12,245 nucleotides of DNA from an uncultured beta proteobacterium (GTDB taxonomy: Bacteria > Pseudomonadota > Gammaproteobacteria > Burkholderiales > Burkholderiaceae_C). Position 1 is the stretch's first letter, and each line of letters opens with the position of its first letter. The notes below the pieces were generated by a model. The model was not told the DNA's origin. It made no database searches and was given only the letters and a program-made list of their open reading frames with translations. Of this stretch, positions 1-4,999 are shown piece after piece. A program made the translations under genes and the position numbers. The stretch covers positions 1-12,245 of the forward strand of contig CAJASG010000432.1 in the NCBI GenBank assembly GCA_903944555.1, written 5' to 3'.

Positions 1-28
1 ACATGGTGGCTACATGGTGGCTACATGG
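1..28. repeat. Tandem 11-bp direct repeat, 2.5 copies
   Basis: The unit ACATGGTGGCT occurs at 1-11 and 12-22, with a partial third copy (ACATGG) at 23-28, ending 21 bp before the integrase start codon. The unit is not a multiple of three and no reading frame is evident across it. Short tandem repeats beside an integrase gene are often arm-type binding sites for the integrase or excisionase, or lie beside the attachment site. That role is inferred. The array may continue upstream of the window. Confidence 0.6.
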
Positions 29-49
29 ATTTAATGAGAGGGTTGCAAG

Positions 50-1435
50 ATGGCAAGACCAAAGAAGTCCGATTCACCCGATTTAAGCGCAGCGCGAGAC
101 CTGACAGCAGGCCTAATCGACCGCTTCACCTGCCCGGTTGGCAAGGCGCAGGTATTCCTGCGCGACACAAAAGCGCCCGGCCTGCGCGTGCGTGCGACCG
201 CCGCCAGTGCCAAGAACCCCGGCGGACTAAAGGCTTACGTTTTTGAGGCCAAGCTGAACCGCCAAACCATTCGTCGCACCATCGGCGATGTTCGCGCTTG
301 GACCATTGACGCTGCCCGCACTGAGGCAAACCGTCTGCGCGTCACGTTGGACGCTGGCACCGACCCGCGTGAGGTGGAGCGCCAGCAGCAAGCCGACAAA
401 GCCGCGAAGGCGGAAGCTGGCAAGGCTCAAGCCCTGACCGTGGGTGACTTGTGGCCACAGTACATGGAAGAGGGCAAGCCCAAACGCCGCGCCGCGTGGA
501 AGCCACGCTACCGTGCTGACATCCTTCTGATGTCCTCGCCCGGTGGCGTAAAAAAGGTGCGCGGGAAGGGCGCGACGCGAGTGGGGCCGCTCTACCCACT
601 CATGGCGATGCCGTTGAACCAAATCAACGAGGACACGCTCAAGGCGTGGCACGACCGGGAGGCCAAGCAGGGGGCCGACTATGCCGCTCGCGCCTTGATG
701 ATGTTTCGTGGGTTCCTGCGCTGGGCTGCAAGCAAACCTGAATACCGCAAGCTTGTGAACCGGGCTGCCGGCAGTGCCCCTGCAATTCTGGACTCCTTGC
801 CCAGCACCAAGGCCAATAAGCGCACCGACTGCCTTGAGGCCGCACAGCTGGAGGGTTGGTTCGCTGGTGTTGAGATGCTTGGGAATCGGACCATTGCCAC
901 CTACCTAAAGGCGTTGGTGCTGACGGGTGCGCGTCGGGAGGAAATGGCGGGGCTGCGCTGGGATGATGTGGATTTCAGATGGAACCGCTTGACCCTGGCT
1001 GACAAGGTGAACGCCACGCGGATTATTCCGTTGTCGCCGTATCTGGCGCAAATGCTGGTGACGCTGCCGCGGGTTGCTAACCTAGATGGCATTGTGAATC
1101 CGTATGTGTTCGCCGCCAAGTCTGCCAGTGGGCACATTGTGGAGCCGCGATCCAACTTAGCCAAGGTGAACAAGCACGCTGGCGTTGTCAAGCTGACCAT
1201 TCACGGACTGCGCCGTTCGTTCTCGCTGCTGGGTGAAGCGGCAGGGGCTCCTGCTGGAGCTATCGCCCAATTTATGGGGCATTCACCGGATTCAATCGCA
1301 GAAGGTTACCGGCCGCGTTCTATTGATGCTCTACGGCCATACCTGGCCCTGATTGAGGCACATATTTTGAAGGAGGCCGGGATCGTGTTTGATACGAAGG
1401 CCGTGCCCGCTGCGCTGCGGATGGTTGCCGGTTGA
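50..1435 (+). CDS. Tyrosine-recombinase integrase with N-terminal arm-binding (DUF4102-like) domain
   Basis: This 461-aa protein should catalyse site-specific integration and excision of the element. Residues 20-110 resemble the DUF4102 arm-DNA-binding domain: strands around GLRVRAT and YVFEAKL, then RRTIGDVRAWTIDAAR. Residues 125-235 form the core-binding domain. The catalytic domain covers about 260-440. Visible catalytic residues are Arg295 (in TGARREEM), a likely beta-hairpin Lys319, His385 and Arg388 (HGLRR), His411 (MGHS) and the nucleophile Tyr420 (AEGYRPRS). All five conserved catalytic positions plus the lysine are present, so the gene looks intact. Length suits integrases of genomic islands and satellites. 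The ATG at 50 has GAGAGGG at 36-42 upstream. The promoter would lie outside the window. Its position at the left edge, just downstream of the tandem repeat, suggests that this is the left end of the element. Confidence 0.96.
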   Translation: MARPKKSDSPDLSAARDLTAGLIDRFTCPVGKAQVFLRDTKAPGLRVRATAASAKNPGGLKAYVFEAKLNRQTIRRTIGDVRAWTIDAARTEANRLRVTLDAGTDPREVERQQQADKAAKAEAGKAQALTVGDLWPQYMEEGKPKRRAAWKPRYRADILLMSSPGGVKKVRGKGATRVGPLYPLMAMPLNQINEDTLKAWHDREAKQGADYAARALMMFRGFLRWAASKPEYRKLVNRAAGSAPAILDSLPSTKANKRTDCLEAAQLEGWFAGVEMLGNRTIATYLKALVLTGARREEMAGLRWDDVDFRWNRLTLADKVNATRIIPLSPYLAQMLVTLPRVANLDGIVNPYVFAAKSASGHIVEPRSNLAKVNKHAGVVKLTIHGLRRSFSLLGEAAGAPAGAIAQFMGHSPDSIAEGYRPRSIDALRPYLALIEAHILKEAGIVFDTKAVPAALRMVAG

Positions 1436-1457
1436 TATTTTATAGCTACAAAAAATC

Positions 1458-1486
1458 GTTGCAACCTAAATAAACGTAACTACAAT
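1458..1486 (+). promoter_or_regulatory. Probable brnTA promoter with palindrome over the -35
   Basis: TTGCAA at 1459-1464 and TACAAT at 1481-1486 are separated by 16 bp. The -35 sits inside the perfect 8-bp palindrome GTTGCAAC (1458-1465). BrnA-type antitoxins autorepress their operons, so this palindrome is a candidate operator. The -10 ends 5 bp before the brnT ATG, which would place the transcription start at or next to the start codon. No Shine-Dalgarno is visible, consistent with leaderless translation. Confidence 0.5.
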
Positions 1487-1491
1487 AACCA

Positions 1492-1785
1492 ATGAAGTTG
1501 ACATTTGACCCACACAAAGATGCGAGTAATCAAGCCAAGCATGGCGTGTCGCTGGGGATGGCTGAAGAGTTGGACTGGGACACGCTGGAATGCAAGCCCG
1601 ATACCCGGCGCGAATACGGTGAGCCACGGCAAATCGGTTACGCGATGTCCGATGACCGTTTGTATTGCCTGGTGTTCGTGGACCGCCCCGCCGATGCACC
1701 CACAGAGCGGCGCGTTATTAGTTTGAGAAAAGCCAACAACCGAGAGATAGCAAGTTATGCAAGCCAAATATCAGACGCTCAGTAA
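1492..1785 (+). CDS. brnT: BrnT family type II toxin (ribonuclease)
   Basis: This 97-aa protein matches the BrnT (DUF497) family. It has an N-terminal beta strand with FDP, the helix containing AKHGVS (His17), the GEPRQIGYAM strand, a central LYCLVFVDR strand, and the C-terminal signature RRVISLRKANNREI (residues 73-86) with Arg79 and Lys80. BrnT toxins have a RelE-like fold and act as RNases that slow translation. BrnA binds and neutralises them. The toxin-first order and 29-bp overlap with the following antitoxin gene are typical of brnTA operons. Both proteins look full length, so the module is probably functional. It sits directly behind the integrase and may stabilise the element by addiction. 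No ribosome-binding site precedes the ATG. Confidence 0.93.
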   Translation: MKLTFDPHKDASNQAKHGVSLGMAEELDWDTLECKPDTRREYGEPRQIGYAMSDDRLYCLVFVDRPADAPTERRVISLRKANNREIASYASQISDAQ

Positions 1786-2044
1786 CGGTCGCAAGATTCG
1801 CATGAACACGCCCGAGGAAGATGCGACCATCAATGCCGGTATCGCTCAGGACCCTGACACCTATGAACTGGGCACTGCCGAATTCAAGCAGTTGCGCCGC
1901 GGGCGCCCGTTAGGCAGTGGCACCAAGGCGCAAGTTACTTTGCGCCTGGATGTGGAAATCTTGGAGAAATTCAAGGCATCCGGCGACGGCTGGCAGACGC
2001 GCATCAATGATGCGCTGAAAAGCTGGGTGCGTACGCACGCTTGA
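1757..2044 (+). CDS. brnA: BrnA family antitoxin
   Basis: This 95-aa protein is the partner of the preceding toxin. The N-terminal half has the BrnA-like run with TPEEDATINAGIAQDPDT (residues 18-35). The C-terminal half holds the ribbon-helix-helix DNA-binding motif: strand AQVTLRLD (58-65), then two helices to about residue 91. Antitoxins of this family bind the toxin and, as a dimer with the ribbon-helix-helix, repress their own promoter. The likely target is upstream of brnT. The ATG at 1757 lies within the end of brnT, with GAGAGA at 1742-1747 as ribosome-binding site, so the two genes are translationally coupled. The protein ends at a TGA at 2042-2044. Confidence 0.92.
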   Translation: MQAKYQTLSNGRKIRMNTPEEDATINAGIAQDPDTYELGTAEFKQLRRGRPLGSGTKAQVTLRLDVEILEKFKASGDGWQTRINDALKSWVRTHA

Positions 2045-2457
2045 ATTATTTCAACTCAGCCAGGCTCCCGAAGAATGAGCGCAGCGCCCGCCCGTACTGG
2101 CGCCTCCCACGAAATCCACCGACACGCGGTGTGCACCCGGACATCACGACAGGTTTGGACCGTTGCGCAGAGGACAAGCTTGCGCCTGGAAGTGGTTTTC
2201 TAACCAACCATCAACTAAGGATCGCATTTTTCTGCACATGGGTTATGGATTCGCAACGCCAAGCCAGTTTTGTAAAACTACGATGGGATGCATATTTACC
2301 CTGGTGCAGAAATTCCGGCCGCTTGACACACGCATTGCCTGACGCCACCCAACCAGGGTGTGCCCCGCTAAGCCCACGTCGAGACCGGGTTCAAGAGTCA
2401 GTCCTCCCCTGACCTGCTGGGCGTCTCGATTGGGAGTTGCACGGGAGTCCTGCTGGG
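2045..2457. other. 413-bp stretch with no convincing gene
   Basis: No reading frame here has a credible start, ribosome site and protein-like composition. Three sequence details stand out. An inverted repeat, AGTTTT-GT-AAAACT, lies at 2266-2279. A weak promoter-like pair, TTGTAA (2270-2275) and TATTTA (2293-2298) with 17-bp spacing, overlaps the right half of that inverted repeat. A consensus TTGACA lies at 2323-2328 with no matching -10. The stretch probably carries the promoter and control region for the next gene, or is decayed DNA. Confidence 0.4.
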
Positions 2458-3408
2458 ATGGTTCTGACATTCAAACGCAAACACGCGAAGGAAATCCTGA
2501 CGCCCGGTGGTGTTGACCGCTACACCGCGCTCGACAAACGCGGCGTGTGGCCAAAGGTTCATCGGGACCTGAGCATGCAGGCAGAAACCGATCTGCTGCG
2601 CTGGAGGCCAGCGCGTTTGCTTCAAGGTGAGCCAGGCGCGCCGGAGGCGGCCGATACCCCGATGCTACCCTTCCCATTCACGGCTGTGGAATTGGCGGCG
2701 TTCATGCTCGCAGGAGTCGGCGCGCTGGTGGCCGATTTTTATGGCGATTGGAACGATGGGCCAGACCCGGATAAGCTCAAAGCGATGGACCCGGATTCCA
2801 GAGCCCGCACTGCAATTGTGCAAGCCTTCAAGGCTTACCGGGACGCGCAAAGAATCGTAGGCGACCAACCGCTGGTGCGCCAAGGTGACGTGGACCGCCT
2901 GCGCAAAGCGTACCGCGAAGCAAACCAGAAGGCCAATGCGCGTGAAGGTGTTGCGGATGCCATCCCCGGCACTGATGATTCAAAGTCAAGGCGCAGCCGT
3001 GCTGAAGCGTCGACGGCTGAACTCAAATCCAAGCTGGACGCGGCAACCGCGCAAGCGCAAGCCGAGTCTGAAGCTTGGCTCAAAGCGATGGTCCAGCAGT
3101 TGCTGCAAGCCCCACCAGACAAGAGCCCGACAACGCCTGTGTCCCTAGTGGTGGATGTAGGCCGCGAAACATGGATGCCCCAGGCCCGCGCGCGCGCCGT
3201 TGCAATCATTGGTCGCCAGCGTGCACAAGACCTTTACCCAAGCCAAGAACATATTGCTGACGAAATTGCCAAAGAATTTAGGGCCGCTGGCATTGTGGGT
3301 GCCGACGGTAAACCACTGTCTGGCGCATACATCAAGCGCCATGCATTGAACGGTATTTCAAGCGCCCAAGGCAAACAGCTATCAACGCAAACAGGGCGGG
3401 GCAAATAG
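2458..3408 (+). CDS. Hypothetical protein with C-terminal helix-turn-helix-like region
   Basis: I do not recognise this 316-aa protein. Visible parts are an N-terminal basic stretch, a hydrophobic helix at about 74-94 (ELAAFMLAGVGALVADF, too weak to be a sure membrane segment), a charged region at 100-165, and a coiled-coil-prone Ala/Glu/Lys segment at about 180-215. The C-terminal segment at 260-302, with PSQEHIADEIAKEF and GKPLSGAYIKRHALNGIS, reads like two recognition-type helices and may be a DNA-binding helix-turn-helix. I chose the ATG at 2458, with GGGAG at 2443-2447, over an upstream TTG at 2437. The stop codon lies inside a GGGGCAA repeat region that precedes the replication operon, so a regulatory role in the mobile element is possible but only inferred. 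Confidence 0.75.
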   Translation: MVLTFKRKHAKEILTPGGVDRYTALDKRGVWPKVHRDLSMQAETDLLRWRPARLLQGEPGAPEAADTPMLPFPFTAVELAAFMLAGVGALVADFYGDWNDGPDPDKLKAMDPDSRARTAIVQAFKAYRDAQRIVGDQPLVRQGDVDRLRKAYREANQKANAREGVADAIPGTDDSKSRRSRAEASTAELKSKLDAATAQAQAESEAWLKAMVQQLLQAPPDKSPTTPVSLVVDVGRETWMPQARARAVAIIGRQRAQDLYPSQEHIADEIAKEFRAAGIVGADGKPLSGAYIKRHALNGISSAQGKQLSTQTGRGK

Positions 3409-3502
3409 GGCAAGGAAAACCGGGGCAACCTTTGCCCTGCCAAACCTAGTATCCATGCGGGTTGCCGCGTGATTTCTGCGCTTTGAGGGCAACCCTTGCC
3501 CC
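3398..3502. repeat. Cluster of GGGCAA elements forming spaced palindromes
   Basis: Direct copies GGGGCAA (3398-3404) and GGGCAAGG (3408-3415) are followed by two palindromes, GGGCAA-CCT-TTGCCC (3423-3437) and GGGCAA-CCC-TTGCCC (3487-3501). A related perfect palindrome, GCGGGGCA-CT-TGCCCCGC, lies at 3602-3619 inside the next gene. Palindrome centres are 64 and 116.5 bp apart, close to whole helical turns. They look like binding sites for a dimeric regulator or replication initiator. Neither palindrome is followed by a T-run, so they are not obvious terminators. Confidence 0.6.
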
Positions 3503-3519
3503 GCAAATGGTATGTCCAG

Positions 3520-3555
3520 CCCTGCCGGGTTAGTTTTGTTAGTGGCAGGGGGAGG
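3520..3555 (+). promoter_or_regulatory. Inverted repeat abutting the ribosome-binding site
   Basis: CCCTGCC (3520-3526) can pair with GGCAGGG (3544-3550) across a 17-nt loop. The Shine-Dalgarno GGAGG (3551-3555) follows immediately and lies 9 nt before the ATG at 3565. In the mRNA this stem could stack against or partly mask the ribosome site of the HTH gene. A translational control role is inferred. Confidence 0.3.
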
Positions 3556-3564
3556 ACAACCACC

Positions 3565-3828
3565 ATGACCGCCGACACCCATTCAAGCATCCCAACAATG
3601 CGCGGGGCACTTGCCCCGCAACAGTTCACCGCGCAATACCAGCCGCTTGAACAAGTCACCCGCCCCAACCTTAAAACCGCGGAAGCCGCGTTCTACCTGA
3701 ACCGCCGCCCGCAGACTTTGCGGGCATGGGCCTGCCTTGAAAACGGTCCACTGCGTCCGATCCGCATTGGTGGCCTGCTGGCCTGGCCAACCGCAACCGT
3801 CAAGGCATTGGCCGGGGTGACAGCATGA
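3565..3828 (+). CDS. AlpA/MerR-like helix-turn-helix protein (excisionase or regulator type)
   Basis: This 87-aa protein carries a winged helix-turn-helix of the MerR/excisionase class at about residues 35-80: LKTAEAAFYLNRRPQTLRAW, then a short wing ending in RIGGLLAWP. Small proteins of this class act in mobile elements as excision factors or as activators and repressors of integrase and replication genes. The N-terminal 30 residues look disordered. The ATG at 3565 is preceded by a strong GGGGGAGGA at 3548-3556 and is preferred to a TTG at 3496. Codons for residues 12-19 contain the perfect 8-bp-arm palindrome at 3602-3619, a possible autoregulatory site. The gene overlaps the next one by four bases (ATGA), so it heads a translationally coupled operon. 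Confidence 0.85.
   Translation: MTADTHSSIPTMRGALAPQQFTAQYQPLEQVTRPNLKTAEAAFYLNRRPQTLRAWACLENGPLRPIRIGGLLAWPTATVKALAGVTA
3602..3619. repeat. Perfect intragenic palindrome related to the upstream GGGCAA sites
   Basis: GCGGGGCA (3602-3609) and TGCCCCGC (3612-3619) are exact reverse complements separated by 2 bp. The arms share the GGGGCA core with the upstream elements at 3398-3502. The site lies in the early codons of the HTH gene, where binding or RNA folding could affect expression. Confidence 0.55.
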
Positions 3829-4718
3829 AGCGCGTTACCCACACCTCAGCCCATTGTGCAGAGCAGGCAAGCAACGCGATTGCCAGCAACCGCCACCATG
3901 ACCTGCGCAACGCGCCCAACCACGCCCTGCGCAAACTGTTCAGCCTGCCACCGATTCCAACAGGCCAGTCCACCGCACTGGTCGAACTTGAGTTGCCCCC
4001 CAAAAAGGTGGTCACTGGCAACGACGAAATCGACGTGCTACTGTGGCTGCGCGAAGTCATCAAGACTGGACAGAGCGAATTCATCGCGAAGGCCCTGCTG
4101 GCTGCGAAGCGGCTCAAGACGCCACTCAAGGAGCTAGAGGCGCGCTACCGCGATTACCTGGTCGCCAAGAATCCTGGCAATTTTATGGCGGCCTTTGACA
4201 CCATTGGCTTCGCTGACCTGGAGTCGCTGGCGCAAGATTCGATCAACACATTGACCCGCCAGCATGAAGCAATGGCCCGCTTTGGCAGCATCGACAACCT
4301 GTATAGCGACACACCGGCGGAACAGTTTTGCATGGAAGCGATGGCCGGGCTAAAGCGCCCAAAGGACTTGGGCGACTTTAACGAGAAACAGGTGGACGCG
4401 CGGTTCATGGCCCGACCTGACTTGGTGCCCCACACCTTGAGCGACTGCCTGGTTGAGTTGGCCTACTGGCACGACCTCTACACCCTGCGCGAGGCCGTTG
4501 GCAGTTATCCAGGTGACCCAGGGCCGCAAGCCTATGCACGCGAGTGCTTCACCTATCGCAGGCTTGCCCACATTCGCCCCCAAAACAGGGACGAGGCCGT
4601 CGCCGTATTTCTCTACGTGAAGGAGTTGGATCGCATGACGGAGACCGAAACCGAAGACATCCTGCTGAACCTGATTGGCCACGCCGCCTGCGCCAAGACC
4701 TGTCGCAACCAGGAGTAA
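3825..4718 (+). CDS. Hypothetical protein of the replication operon
   Basis: I do not recognise a domain in this 297-aa protein. It is mostly helical and soluble, with no signal peptide or membrane segment. Notable stretches are DEIDVLLWLREVIKTGQ (about 67-83), a helical KALLAAKRLKTPLKELEARYRDYL (about 89-112), and a C-terminal region rich in Cys (including HAACAKTC near the end). Its ATG overlaps the stop of the HTH gene in ATGA, so the two are translated together. It is followed at short distance by the 91-aa gene and the primase-like gene. This fixed position suggests a role in regulating or assisting replication of the element, but nothing in the sequence shows the mechanism. Confidence 0.8.
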   Translation: MKRVTHTSAHCAEQASNAIASNRHHDLRNAPNHALRKLFSLPPIPTGQSTALVELELPPKKVVTGNDEIDVLLWLREVIKTGQSEFIAKALLAAKRLKTPLKELEARYRDYLVAKNPGNFMAAFDTIGFADLESLAQDSINTLTRQHEAMARFGSIDNLYSDTPAEQFCMEAMAGLKRPKDLGDFNEKQVDARFMARPDLVPHTLSDCLVELAYWHDLYTLREAVGSYPGDPGPQAYARECFTYRRLAHIRPQNRDEAVAVFLYVKELDRMTETETEDILLNLIGHAACAKTCRNQE

Positions 4719-4723
4719 AGGCC

Positions 4724-4999
4724 ATGACCCACACCACCCATGAAAAAGCCCCCGGAGCTGGCGACTCCAAAGGGCGGTCCACTGACGCCAACAGTGGCAA
4801 ATGCCCCACGACAGACGGCGACGGCAAAGCCTTCAACACGCTGGCAGCGGGCTTCGCACTGGCGGGCCACACTCTGCACCGCAGTGACCCCCAAGACGGC
4901 ACCGTGACCTATTGGGCGGCCCGCTTGGGGCGGGTGCGACACCTGTCCACCATTGACGCGGCTCGGCGCTTTTTGGATCAAGTGGGAGGGCCGCTGTAA
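4724..4999 (+). CDS. Small hypothetical protein preceding the primase
   Basis: This 91-aa protein has a disordered, Gly/Asp/Lys-rich N-terminus to about residue 35. A compact C-terminal domain follows, around LAAGFALAGHTLHR, then VTYWAARLGRVRHLSTIDAARRFLDQVGG. Its arrangement (helix, strand ending in an aromatic residue, then a final helix) recalls small proteins found beside primases in proteobacterial islands. That is a recollection and was not searched. The ATG at 4724 has AGGAG at 4711-4715. An open frame extends upstream to 4544 but overlaps the preceding gene and lacks a ribosome site. The stop overlaps the next start (TAATG), giving coupling to the 832-aa protein. Confidence 0.75.
   Translation: MTHTTHEKAPGAGDSKGRSTDANSGKCPTTDGDGKAFNTLAAGFALAGHTLHRSDPQDGTVTYWAARLGRVRHLSTIDAARRFLDQVGGPL

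Noticed and set aside
1..28. Start of a CRISPR array
   Set aside because: The copies are contiguous 11-bp units with no spacers, and no cas gene is present.
2041..2412. Open frame of 123 codons starting with TTG after brnA
   Set aside because: It has an unlikely start, no ribosome site, a Pro/Arg-rich random-looking composition and no recognisable motif.
2437..2457. Upstream TTG start for the 316-aa protein
   Set aside because: The ATG at 2458 has a GGGAG ribosome site at a reasonable distance, while the TTG has none clearly placed.
3423..3501. GGGCAA/TTGCCC hairpins as transcription terminators
   Set aside because: Loops are 3 bp and no T-run follows. The repeated, phased arrangement fits binding sites better.
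3496..3564. Upstream TTG start for the HTH protein
   Set aside because: The strong GGGGGAGGA is positioned for the ATG at 3565, and the extra residues would be encoded by the palindromic control region.
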